From the NCBI RefSeq assembly GCF_014385105.1, contig NZ_JACRTE010000001.1, positions 124,001-188,000 on the forward strand: 64,000 nt of DNA. The letters run 5' to 3'. The translations under genes and the position numbers were made by a program. Of the stretch, positions 45,306 through 54,104 are shown one piece after another (the first letter of the stretch is position 1; each line of letters opens with the position of its first letter). Below the pieces are notes generated by a model that was not told the DNA's origin, made no database searches, and saw only the letters and a list, made by a program, of their open reading frames with translations. This DNA is from Qingrenia yutianensis. Lineage in GTDB: Bacteria; Bacillota; Clostridia; UMGS1810.

Positions 45306-47417
45306 ATGATGAAAAAATTAGTATGCATACTGCTGACCTTGTGTATGCTTATGTCGGCAGTAAGTGTATTGGCGTTTGAACAGGTTTTGGACGAAAATGG
45401 CAGTCCGAAATATACAAGTTCTGCAAATTATACCAATTCGGGTGATATTAACGATACAAACACCGAATATGAGTTTAAATCACCGTCGGGATATTATTAT
45501 ACGGTTATCCCTGTTGACACCGTTACGGTTGACGGCGAAAAACAGTATTTGTTTATTTCAAATAATTATTACGGTAAGTTTCCTGATGGAACTGTTGCCT
45601 TGACAGGAAGCGCAACTAAAGAGGAAAGAGAAAAATTCATTTTTGATCCTGAAATTACAACAAGCTATGCTTATTGGCTCAATAACGGATTTTTTGACGG
45701 CAGTAAAAAGGCTGTTGCTGTAAACAGCAACGGCGGTGTTGCTCTGGACAGCGAAATTGCAAGTTATATAAGAACACACGACTGGTATGTTAACGGCTAC
45801 AACGGAAAAAGTACAGATAACACATATATTGATAAAAAATACAACTTCGACTATACGGTTAACTGCAAAGTTGCGGTTTTGTCCATTGACGATATTGTAA
45901 AATATGCTCAGTATATGAAAAAGACACTCAAATCTGCAGGTTCGGAAAATACAGTTAATGCCGATACTTATGCTTGTATTTTGAGAACATTCGGTGCTCT
46001 TGACGGTGCCGGTGCAAGTTCATTGATAAAAAGACAAAATCCTGCAAGCGGAAATGCCGCTAACAGCGGTTCAAGTCTTTGCGGTATAAGACCGATTTTC
46101 TATGTAAGTGAGGATTATTTTAAAAACGTTAAGCTTGACTTAACCACTGCCGGAAGTGAAGTTAAGAAAATTATTTCCGAGCTCAATCCGAGCGTTTATA
46201 ATGATGATGAGCTTCTTGCGCTGAAAGGTATATATACTCTTACCGAGGACGGCAGCAGTGAATCTCTCTCAACTGATGATTGGTACAACACTGCCGGGGC
46301 AACTATTGCAAACGGCACAATAAATCTTCCCGGTGTAGGCGGCAGATTTCTTGCAAGAAATCTTCCCGGAAATGTAAAAGGCGGAATAATAAACATTGAA
46401 ACCAAGGTTATCGGCAATACGGCCGGAAGCAGTTTAAACATAGGATTTTTAGATCCGAGTTCAAACAGTCCGAGTTTTAGATATCCTTTGTATTTTTTCG
46501 ATGGCAATTTTTTGGGATATTATGCAGAAGCCAAGACAGGAACGGGAACAAAATATAAAAGATTGGATAATAATGATAATGACTTGTGGTACACACATTT
46601 TGCATCACCGCGTACTTTAAGGCTTACTGTTAATCTTGACACGGGTAATTGCTATGTATCGGTTTCCGGTGAAAAAGCCGGGGCAAATACAACCGCCAAT
46701 ATAAGATATTCACTCGGAACAACCGTTGTACCTTATGTTGACAGTGCAAAAACATTTTCAAGAATAGTTTTTTATAACAGTTCAAGTATTGCAACAACAC
46801 TTGATGATATAAAAATCACATATGACCCCAACGGCAATGCAATTAAGTCGGTGAAAAAGACAGGCGATAAAGAAATAAAAATCACTGTTGAAGATTATGT
46901 TGATTTGAAAGATGTAACAAAAGACAGTATTTGTCTTACTGCAAATAGTGTGTCTGCAATTTCCAAAGACGAAAACACTATAACCGCAACACTTACAAAC
47001 AAGCTTACTGACGGCAATACATGCTGTGTTATCGTAAACGATATGAAACGAAACGACGTAGGAAGTGCAAATTACACAATAATCGGAAACAGTAAGGTAT
47101 TTACCGTTAAAACACCGACCGAAACGGTAATCGGTGCACCTGTTATTTCGGGCAATTTGACGTCAGGCTCAACCGTTTCGGCAGCGTCAGCGGTTACAAA
47201 GGGCACGCTGACCGACGTTAAACCCGTGCAGTTTGCTATTGCGGCATATAACGGCGACAGACTTATCGGAGCTAAAATTGTTAGCGTTGCAGATGTTAAC
47301 ACAGCCGCAGAATTAAAAGCCGAGATTACACTTTCGGAAAACGCAACGGAAGTCCGCGCGTTTATCTGGGACGCAAACAACTATCCGATATGTTCGGCAG
47401 TATCGAAAAACAAATAA
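45306..47417 (+). CDS. Secreted DUF6273-like protein, paralogue 3
   Basis: This 703-residue protein has a signal peptide (about 1-22). It has the same layout as the protein at 40194: DUF6273-like domain (YWLNNGFFDG, HDWYVNG, CKVAVLSIDDIVKYA, RPIFYVSEDYF), linker LDLTTAGSEVKKIISELNPS, jelly-roll-like region (NLDTGNCYVSVSGEKAG), Ig-like domain and end module (VQFAIAAYNGDRLIGAK...VRAFIWDANNYPI). The linker and middle domain are closely similar to paralogue 2, whereas the first domain is more divergent. ATG 45306 or the next codon ATG 45309 can serve; GAGG 45297-45300 fits both. It ends the operon before the terminator at 47429. Confidence 0.68.
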   Translation: MMKKLVCILLTLCMLMSAVSVLAFEQVLDENGSPKYTSSANYTNSGDINDTNTEYEFKSPSGYYYTVIPVDTVTVDGEKQYLFISNNYYGKFPDGTVALTGSATKEEREKFIFDPEITTSYAYWLNNGFFDGSKKAVAVNSNGGVALDSEIASYIRTHDWYVNGYNGKSTDNTYIDKKYNFDYTVNCKVAVLSIDDIVKYAQYMKKTLKSAGSENTVNADTYACILRTFGALDGAGASSLIKRQNPASGNAANSGSSLCGIRPIFYVSEDYFKNVKLDLTTAGSEVKKIISELNPSVYNDDELLALKGIYTLTEDGSSESLSTDDWYNTAGATIANGTINLPGVGGRFLARNLPGNVKGGIINIETKVIGNTAGSSLNIGFLDPSSNSPSFRYPLYFFDGNFLGYYAEAKTGTGTKYKRLDNNDNDLWYTHFASPRTLRLTVNLDTGNCYVSVSGEKAGANTTANIRYSLGTTVVPYVDSAKTFSRIVFYNSSSIATTLDDIKITYDPNGNAIKSVKKTGDKEIKITVEDYVDLKDVTKDSICLTANSVSAISKDENTITATLTNKLTDGNTCCVIVNDMKRNDVGSANYTIIGNSKVFTVKTPTETVIGAPVISGNLTSGSTVSAASAVTKGTLTDVKPVQFAIAAYNGDRLIGAKIVSVADVNTAAELKAEITLSENATEVRAFIWDANNYPICSAVSKNK

Positions 47418-47428
47418 TTAAACCTAAT

Positions 47429-47461
47429 AAAAGCTCTCACCGTTAGGTTGAGAGCTTTTTG
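47429..47461 (+). terminator. Terminator of the ABC/surface-protein operon
   Basis: AAAAGCTCTCA (47429-47439) pairs with TGAGAGCTTTT (47449-47459) and is followed by T residues. Confidence 0.85.
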
Positions 47462-47512
47462 CACAACATATACAAACATTTAAAACACAGATAAAATCAT
47501 AGGAGTGAAAGT

Positions 47513-49738
47513 ATGTCTGTTCAGTATTTTGAAAACGAGAAAATTTTTATGCTTCAGGGGCGCAAAAGCACCTACGCTTTTGAAATTCAGAACGGCGGTG
47601 CGGTTTGCAATCTGCACTGGGGCGGAAAGGTTAACGATGTTATTGACCTTCCGACAACCGAGGAGCTTGTAAACCACATTTCAACCGGTCCGTTTTCGCA
47701 GGTTAACACCGACGACCGCCAGGAATACAGACCGTTCGGCGGTAAATCCGTTACCGACCCGGCGCTCAAAATCACATTTAAAGACGGCACGCGTAACGTT
47801 TTTTTGAATTATGTATCACACAAGATAGATAACGACACTCTTTATGTTGTTACAAAAGACCCGAAATATCCCGTTGAGGTTACGCTCGTTTACCGTCTTA
47901 TCGAGGAATTTGACATAATCGAGCGAAAGGCGGTAATTAAAAACACCGGAGATGAAGATTTTGTAATCGAAAATGCGTTTTCGGCAAAATATTATCTTCC
48001 CAATATTGACAAATACCGTCTTACATATTTCCCCGGCGCGTATTATCACGAATTTCAGAGAACACAGGAAATCATCAAAAATGGGCGCCGTGTTGTGGAA
48101 ACGCGCAAAGGCTTGTCAGGCAACGACGCTATGCCGTTTTTTATGATTGACGATACAACCGCGGTTGAGGAATTCGGCGGTGTTTATTTTGGTACGCTTA
48201 TTTGGAGCGGTAACTGGAAATTTATTTTCGAGCGCGATCAGACTGACAGAATTGTTATCACTTGCGGTGCAAACGATTTTGATTTTGACGTTTGTCTTGA
48301 GGGCGGTCAGACATACGAAACACCCGTTATTGCCGCGGGCTACACCAACGGCGGTTTCGGCAACGTTACGCGAAATCTGCACAGATACGAGAAAAAAGAA
48401 ATTATCCACCCGACCGAAAAGGACAGAATTCTGCCCGTTATCTATAACACGGCCGGAAGTCTGCGAAATGCTGCAAACGAAGAAATTGTTTTAAAAGAAG
48501 TTGATATGGCGCACGAGGCAGGCATTGAGCTTTTTGTACTTGAGGGAGGCTGGACAGGTACGGAGGATATCGGCTCGCCGACAAACAACGGTCAGTCGCA
48601 CAGGCTCGGTTTCGGCACGTGGACGGTCAACAAGGTGCGTTTTCCCAACGGACTTAAGGCAATTTCGGACAGAGTTCATTCGTACGGTATGAAATTCGGT
48701 TTGTGGATTGAGCCGGAGTCGGTATTTCCTTTGAACGAACTTGTCACCGAGCACCCCGACTGGATTGTCGGCTACGACCACCGCGACCTTGAAATTAAAG
48801 GTATCGGCTGTTATTCGCTCAATATGGCGAACGACGACGCGTGCGAATACATAACAAACGTGCTTATAAAGCTTATAAGCGAAAACGGCATTGACTACAT
48901 CAAAAACGATTTTAACCGCGCAAACACGCATCTCGGCTGGAGAGGCGAGGAGATTAAGCATCAAAAAGAGGCGTGGGACAAATATGTGAGAAATATGTGG
49001 AAATGCTACGGCACAGTTAAGGAAAAGTTCCCGAACCTCATATTTGAAAATTCCGCCGGCGGAGGAAAAAGAACCGACCTCGGTATGCTGAAATTTGCCG
49101 GACGGATGCACCGAAGCGACAATCAGGACCCTGTGGACAGCCTTAAAATGCACGAGGGATTTACATATCTTTTGCCGTCGAAATTTGCAGGCGGTGCGTG
49201 CTTTATTTCGGATTTGTACTCTCAGCTTGTAAACAGGCGCAAAACCACTATGGAATTTCAGGCGCACGTCGGTATGATGAGCGGACTTTCGGTGTCGCTT
49301 AAATTTGCGGAGCTGTCCGACGATAGAATGGCGGAATTGAAACGTTTGCTTGCGCTTAACAAAGAAATCCGCGAAACCGTTCAGACGGGCGAATTTTACC
49401 GACTTGTTTCAATTTACGAACGTCCGTACTGCGCGTATCAGTTTAGGGGCAATGACGGAAAAAGGAGTATTGTTTTCTGTTTTGCCGAAAATATCGCATT
49501 CGGCAAAACCGCCGATTTTATACGTTTGAAAGCGCTTGACCCCGACAAAAAGTACAAGGTTACGGGCAACGGAACATATTATAAATATCACACAACGTCG
49601 CCGAAATACAAAACCGAAATTCCGTCGCATAAAAAAGATTACGGTATTCACACCGGCGCAGGTCTTATGAATGTCGGAATTCAGATTGGTATTCACGGTC
49701 AGGGAAGCAGTGAAATCCTCGTTGTTGAGGAGCAGTAA
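47513..49738 (+). CDS. Alpha-galactosidase, glycoside hydrolase family 36
   Basis: GH36 enzymes remove terminal alpha-galactose (or alpha-N-acetylgalactosamine). The 741-residue protein is cytosolic (no signal). It has the N-terminal beta-sandwich (about 1-300), then a barrel with LFVLEGGWTGTEDIG, FGLWIEPESVFP, the nucleophile Asp466 in DYIKNDFNRA, and the acid/base region HRSDNQDPVDSL (Asp536 likely). Length and motif order fit GH36 subgroup I. GGAGTG precedes ATG 47513. It is 14 bases from the GH3 gene, and the two probably act together on imported oligosaccharides. I see no strong promoter after the terminator at 47429. Confidence 0.92.
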   Translation: MSVQYFENEKIFMLQGRKSTYAFEIQNGGAVCNLHWGGKVNDVIDLPTTEELVNHISTGPFSQVNTDDRQEYRPFGGKSVTDPALKITFKDGTRNVFLNYVSHKIDNDTLYVVTKDPKYPVEVTLVYRLIEEFDIIERKAVIKNTGDEDFVIENAFSAKYYLPNIDKYRLTYFPGAYYHEFQRTQEIIKNGRRVVETRKGLSGNDAMPFFMIDDTTAVEEFGGVYFGTLIWSGNWKFIFERDQTDRIVITCGANDFDFDVCLEGGQTYETPVIAAGYTNGGFGNVTRNLHRYEKKEIIHPTEKDRILPVIYNTAGSLRNAANEEIVLKEVDMAHEAGIELFVLEGGWTGTEDIGSPTNNGQSHRLGFGTWTVNKVRFPNGLKAISDRVHSYGMKFGLWIEPESVFPLNELVTEHPDWIVGYDHRDLEIKGIGCYSLNMANDDACEYITNVLIKLISENGIDYIKNDFNRANTHLGWRGEEIKHQKEAWDKYVRNMWKCYGTVKEKFPNLIFENSAGGGKRTDLGMLKFAGRMHRSDNQDPVDSLKMHEGFTYLLPSKFAGGACFISDLYSQLVNRRKTTMEFQAHVGMMSGLSVSLKFAELSDDRMAELKRLLALNKEIRETVQTGEFYRLVSIYERPYCAYQFRGNDGKRSIVFCFAENIAFGKTADFIRLKALDPDKKYKVTGNGTYYKYHTTSPKYKTEIPSHKKDYGIHTGAGLMNVGIQIGIHGQGSSEILVVEEQ

Positions 49739-49752
49739 AAGGAGCATAAAAT

Positions 49753-51324
49753 ATGATAGACATAAATTCACTTTCGCTCGAAGAAAAAATTCTTCAGACA
49801 AAAGTTGCACAGATGAAAAAAGGCGAAAAAATCACAGAACAGGTCGGCGCGGCTTTCTTCTTCGGCGAGATTATCACCGAGGCGGAGGAGGGCGGTATCG
49901 AGGAACTCCGCGGTTATGTGAAAGATTTGTATGCAAATGCAAAAATTCCTCCGTTTATAACGTCCGATTTTGAAAACGGCTGCGGAAGTATGGTAAAATG
50001 CTTAACTCCGCTCCCGTATCTTATGGGACTCGGCGCGTCAAACGACGAAAAGCTTGCCTACGATTACGGCAAGGCGACTGCGCTTGAGGCATGCAGTGTA
50101 GGCGCAAACTGGACATATTCGCCCGTTGCGGATTTAAACATTAACAAAAGAAATCCGCTTGTAAACGTAAGGTCGGTTTCCGATAATCCCGACGTTGCGT
50201 CAAGGCTTTTGAAACAGGTTGTCAAAGGTATGCAGGAAAACGGACTTTCCGCGTGCGCAAAGCATTTCCCGGGCGATGGCCTTGACTGGCGCGACCAGCA
50301 TATTGTCACCACAAATAACACTCTTTCGTTTGACGACTGGAAGAAAAAATCGGGTAGAGTGTTTAAAGAACTTATTGACTCAGGCGTTGACACCATTATG
50401 GCAGGACACATCACGCTCCCGTCGTATCAAAAGGAGCGCGACGAAGAGTTTAATATGCCGTATCCCGCGACACTTTCAAAAGAACTTATCACCGGCCTTC
50501 TTAAAAACGAAATGGGTTTTAAAGGAATTGTTGTCACCGACGCGCTCGGAATGGGCGGTATAAACGGCTGGTACGAGTCGCGCGAGAGAACGGAAATCGA
50601 GGCATTTAAAGCCGGCTGCGATATGATGCTTTGGCCCACCGAAAATTACGTTGAAAATATGAAAAAAGCGATTGAAACGGGATATATTTCGGTTGAAAGG
50701 CTCAACGACGCGGTGGAAAGAATTATCAGAACCAAAGAAAAAGCAGGGCTTTTTGACAAAAACAGACCGATGTTCAAAGATCTCACCGCCGAGGAAAAGC
50801 AGTTTGTTAAAGACACACAGGAAAAAGTGTCGCTCAAAAGTATGACGCTTATAAGAGATACCGTCGGAAATCTTCCTCTCAATAAAGGTGATGTTAAAAA
50901 AATCCTTGTAATTCCCGTAATAAACTATGAGCCGGCGTTTAAATCCGCAGAGCATTTGTGTGACCTTATAAGGCAGAGAAACGTTGAGGTCGTATACAAG
51001 CCGTACATCACACCGGCGGATTTTTACAAATACACCGAGGAGTGCGACCGCGTAATTTTTGCAATGTTTTCGCGCTCATTCAAACCCGTCGGATTTTTGG
51101 ATTATTACGAACGTGCCGCGTCCACAATGCAAAAGGCACTCAACAACGGGCGCAAAAAGACAATCGGCGTGTCGTTCGGCTCACCGTACTTTTTCAAACA
51201 GTTTTTCGAGCGTTCGTGCACGTTTGTAAATGCGTATTCAATGCTTGACTGCGCTGTTGAGGCATTTGTAAAATGCGCTTTCGGCGAAGAAAAATTTAAC
51301 GATTTTTCGCCTGCGGAACTTTAA
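49753..51324 (+). CDS. Glycoside hydrolase family 3 enzyme (beta-hexosaminidase/beta-glucosidase type)
   Basis: This 523-residue cytosolic GH3 protein has the barrel segments SDFENGCGS, AKHFPGDGLDWRDQH and the nucleophile Asp263 in IVVTDALGMGG. The D-x-H pair (Asp181, His183) in the loop after KHFPGDG recalls the NagZ-type catalytic dyad, so it may act on N-acetylhexosamines or another beta-linked sugar. A second alpha/beta domain follows (about 370-523). AAAGGAG precedes ATG 49753. It forms a two-gene unit with the GH36 enzyme. Confidence 0.88.
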   Translation: MIDINSLSLEEKILQTKVAQMKKGEKITEQVGAAFFFGEIITEAEEGGIEELRGYVKDLYANAKIPPFITSDFENGCGSMVKCLTPLPYLMGLGASNDEKLAYDYGKATALEACSVGANWTYSPVADLNINKRNPLVNVRSVSDNPDVASRLLKQVVKGMQENGLSACAKHFPGDGLDWRDQHIVTTNNTLSFDDWKKKSGRVFKELIDSGVDTIMAGHITLPSYQKERDEEFNMPYPATLSKELITGLLKNEMGFKGIVVTDALGMGGINGWYESRERTEIEAFKAGCDMMLWPTENYVENMKKAIETGYISVERLNDAVERIIRTKEKAGLFDKNRPMFKDLTAEEKQFVKDTQEKVSLKSMTLIRDTVGNLPLNKGDVKKILVIPVINYEPAFKSAEHLCDLIRQRNVEVVYKPYITPADFYKYTEECDRVIFAMFSRSFKPVGFLDYYERAASTMQKALNNGRKKTIGVSFGSPYFFKQFFERSCTFVNAYSMLDCAVEAFVKCAFGEEKFNDFSPAEL

Positions 51325-51335
51325 AAATTTATATG

Positions 51336-51373
51336 AAAATCTCCCGATTTTGCATAAAACGGGGGATTTTTTG
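51336..51373 (+). terminator. Terminator of the GH36-GH3 unit
   Basis: AAAATCTCCCG pairs with CGGGGGATTTT (about 51337-51347 with 51360-51370), with T residues after it. Confidence 0.8.
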
Positions 51374-51411
51374 TAATTCCTGCATTTTTATATGCCTTTT
51401 CATAAAAATAC

Positions 51412-51440
51412 TTGACTTTTTTTTGTCAAAAATATATTAT
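51412..51440 (+). promoter_or_regulatory. Promoter of copA with overlapping palindrome
   Basis: TTGACT (51412-51417), 17-nt spacer, TATTAT (51435-51440). TTGAC (51412-51416) and GTCAA (51425-51429) form a palindrome with 8 bases between the arms over the -35, a possible repressor site. Confidence 0.65.
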
Positions 51441-51478
51441 TATATTGAAAAATCGGTAATAATAGGGATGGTGATATT

Positions 51479-53989
51479 ATGCGAAAATTTAAAATTACCG
51501 GTATGAGCTGTGCGGCGTGCAGTACGCGCGTTGAAAAAGCGGTTTCAAAGCTTGACGGCGTAGATGTATGCAGTGTAAATCTTCTTACAAATTCAATGAA
51601 TGTCGAGGGCAGTGCAAGCGACGGGGAAATTATTTCCGCAGTGGAAAAGGCAGGCTACGGCGCGGGCAAATTCGGCGAGAAAAAACAGGCGAAAGCTGCC
51701 GATATTGACGAAAACAAAGATTTTGTAACGCTCAAAAACAGGCTTATCTGGTCGGTCGGAATTTTGGCTGTGCTGATGTATGTTTCTATGGGACATATGA
51801 TGTGGGGCTGGAAACTGCCGTCGTTTTTAAGTGACAATCACATTGCTATGGGGCTTGTTCAGCTCATTTTGTCAGCACTTATTATGGTTATAAACCAAAA
51901 GTTTTTTATATCGGGATTTAAAGGTCTTTTGCACCGCGCACCCAATATGGATACTCTCGTTGCGCTCGGTTCGGGAGCGTCGTTTGTATACAGCACGTAC
52001 GCGCTTTTTGCAATGACCGACGCACAGCTAAAAGGCAATGCCGACGCGGTTATGCACTATATGCACGAGTTTTATTTTGAGTCGGCGGCAATGATTTTGA
52101 CGCTGATAACCGTCGGCAAAATGCTTGAGGCATATTCAAAAGGAAAAACGACGAACGCGCTGAAAAGCCTTATGAAACTTGCACCCAAAACCGCGGTTAT
52201 AATCCGTGACGGAAAGGAAGTCACAATTCCGGCGGACGAGGTTCAAAAGGGTGATATTTTTATTGTCCGTGCCGGCGCAAACGTGCCTGTTGACGGCATT
52301 GTTGAGGACGGCGACGGCTCGGTGGACGAGTCGGCATTAACGGGCGAGAGCATACCCGTTGACAAGTCGAAAGGCGACAAAGTTTCGGCAGGAACGCTCA
52401 ACACGTCGGGATATATGCGATGCAGTGCGGTGAAAGTGGGAGAGGACACAACACTTTCGCAGATTATCAAAATGGTAAGCGACGCGTCCGCAACAAAAGC
52501 ACCCGTAGCAAAGGCGGCTGACAAGGTTTCGGGAATTTTTGTTCCGACGGTTATCGTTATTGCGGTTGTCACATTTTTTGTATGGTTTTTCGCCGGCAAA
52601 GACGTGGGATTTTCGCTTGCACGCGGAATTTCGGTTCTTGTTATAAGCTGTCCGTGCGCGCTCGGACTTGCAACACCCGTTGCAATTATGGTGGGAAACG
52701 GCGTCGGCGCGAAAAACGGAATTTTGTTTAAAACCGCCGTTTCGCTCGAAGAAACAGGCAAAATTAAAAATATTGCGCTTGACAAAACGGGAACAATTAC
52801 AAAAGGCGAGCCGACCGTTACGGACATAATTCCGCTCGGCGGCTGCACAAAAGAAAAGCTTTTGCAGACGGCGTATTCCGCCGAGAAAAAGAGCGAACAT
52901 CCGCTTGCGGGCGCGATTGTAAAATTCGGTGACGAAAACAGTGTTTCCGCAATTGAAGTTAACGATTTCAAAACGCTTTCGGGAAGCGGAATAGAGGGAA
53001 AAATCAACGGCAAAACCGTAATTTGCGGAAGTTTGAAATTTATATCGCAGAAGATTAAAATACCGGGCGAAACCGAAAAAATATCGGACAAGCTTGCAGA
53101 CGGCGGAAAGACACCTCTGTTTTTTGCGGAAGATGACGTTTTGCTCGGAATTATCGCGGTTGCCGATACCATAAAGGACGACAGTGCGTCGGCGATTGCG
53201 GAACTTAAAAATATGGGAATTAAAACGGTTATGCTCACGGGCGACAATCAGAAAACCGCGGACGCAATCGGAAAAATTGCAGGTGTCGACACAGTTTTTG
53301 CGTCGGTTATGCCGAACGAAAAAGAGAGCGCAATAAGGCGCCTTAAAGAAAGCGGAAAAACGGCAATGGTGGGCGACGGAATTAACGACGCGCCGGCGCT
53401 TACGAGCGCTGACGTGGGAATTGCAATCGGCGCCGGCACCGACATTGCTGTGGAGTCTGCCGACGTTGTTCTAATGAAAAGCTCACTTTCCGACGCGGTG
53501 AGCGCGGTAAAATTAAGCCGTGCAACACTGCGCAACATACACGAAAACCTGTTCTGGGCGTTCTTTTATAACGTCCTCGGCATACCGCTTGCGGCAGGCG
53601 TGTTTATTCCGCTTTTCAATCTGCGTTTAAACCCGATGTTTGCGGCGTTTGCTATGAGTTTGTCGAGTTTTTGCGTGGTGACAAACGCGTTAAGGCTTAA
53701 TCTTGCAAAAATCAAAGTCAACGGGGATAAAAATGCAGTAACTGAAAAAACTGAAATAAAAAAATACGAAAGAGAGGGCAAAATTATGGAAAAAACTTTG
53801 AAAATCGAAGGTATGATGTGCGGTCACTGCGAGGCAACAGTTAAAAAATGCCTTGAAGCGGTGGACGGTGTTGTAAGCGCAGATGTCAGCCATACAAACG
53901 GAACGGCGGTTGTTAAACTTGACAAAGATGTACCGTATGACACGCTTAAATCCGCGGTGGAAAATCAGGGTTACAAGGTTATAGGTTAA
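51479..53989 (+). CDS. copA: Copper-exporting P1B-type ATPase with N- and C-terminal metal-binding domains
   Basis: CopA pumps Cu(I) out of the cell at the cost of ATP. The 836-residue protein starts with a heavy-metal-associated domain (GMSCAAC, residues 8-14), has eight expected membrane helices, the actuator motif TGES, the transport motif CPC (391-393), phosphorylated Asp435 in DKTGTITKG, HP in SEHPLAGAI, and GDGINDAPALTSADVG. Unusually it ends with a second complete HMA domain (residues 770-836, IEGMMCGHC) resembling the chaperone CopZ, after a charged linker. A ribosome site lies just before the codon for residue 770. Confidence 0.95.
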   Translation: MRKFKITGMSCAACSTRVEKAVSKLDGVDVCSVNLLTNSMNVEGSASDGEIISAVEKAGYGAGKFGEKKQAKAADIDENKDFVTLKNRLIWSVGILAVLMYVSMGHMMWGWKLPSFLSDNHIAMGLVQLILSALIMVINQKFFISGFKGLLHRAPNMDTLVALGSGASFVYSTYALFAMTDAQLKGNADAVMHYMHEFYFESAAMILTLITVGKMLEAYSKGKTTNALKSLMKLAPKTAVIIRDGKEVTIPADEVQKGDIFIVRAGANVPVDGIVEDGDGSVDESALTGESIPVDKSKGDKVSAGTLNTSGYMRCSAVKVGEDTTLSQIIKMVSDASATKAPVAKAADKVSGIFVPTVIVIAVVTFFVWFFAGKDVGFSLARGISVLVISCPCALGLATPVAIMVGNGVGAKNGILFKTAVSLEETGKIKNIALDKTGTITKGEPTVTDIIPLGGCTKEKLLQTAYSAEKKSEHPLAGAIVKFGDENSVSAIEVNDFKTLSGSGIEGKINGKTVICGSLKFISQKIKIPGETEKISDKLADGGKTPLFFAEDDVLLGIIAVADTIKDDSASAIAELKNMGIKTVMLTGDNQKTADAIGKIAGVDTVFASVMPNEKESAIRRLKESGKTAMVGDGINDAPALTSADVGIAIGAGTDIAVESADVVLMKSSLSDAVSAVKLSRATLRNIHENLFWAFFYNVLGIPLAAGVFIPLFNLRLNPMFAAFAMSLSSFCVVTNALRLNLAKIKVNGDKNAVTEKTEIKKYEREGKIMEKTLKIEGMMCGHCEATVKKCLEAVDGVVSADVSHTNGTAVVKLDKDVPYDTLKSAVENQGYKVIG
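53786..53989 (+). other. copZ: Possible internal start giving a free CopZ-like copper chaperone
   Basis: ATG 53786 is in frame with copA (codon 770) and has GAGAGGG (53772-53778) seven bases upstream. The product would be 67 residues, MEKTLKIEGMMCGHCEATVK onward, the full length and motif (CxHC-type CGHC) of a stand-alone CopZ. Whether it is made separately, or only as the tail of CopA, cannot be told from sequence. Confidence 0.5.
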
Positions 53990-53994
53990 TTTTG

Positions 53995-54019
53995 CGGGAC
54001 GGGTAACCGTCCCGTTTTT
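53995..54019 (+). terminator. Terminator of copA
   Basis: CGGGACGG (53995-54002), loop GTAA, CCGTCCCG (54007-54014), then TTTTT. Confidence 0.92.
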
Positions 54020-54027
54020 GCGTAAAT

Positions 54028-54093
54028 AAGTAAAAAAATATGAACAAAACAAAATTTTTTTGCGTTGGCAAAATTCCGCGCGGATTTTATAAT
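54028..54093 (+). promoter_or_regulatory. Shared promoter/operator block, copy C (PHP gene)
   Basis: It has the same layout as copies at 26270 and 36770: 60 bases from block start to TATAAT (54088-54093). It is most similar in the upstream 40 bases (32 and 33 of 40 identical to copies A and B by hand count). The region between -35 and -10 has diverged. It puts the PHP gene under the same likely control as the surface-protein and sugar-import operons. Confidence 0.7.
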
Positions 54094-54104
54094 ATCATTG
54101 TGAG

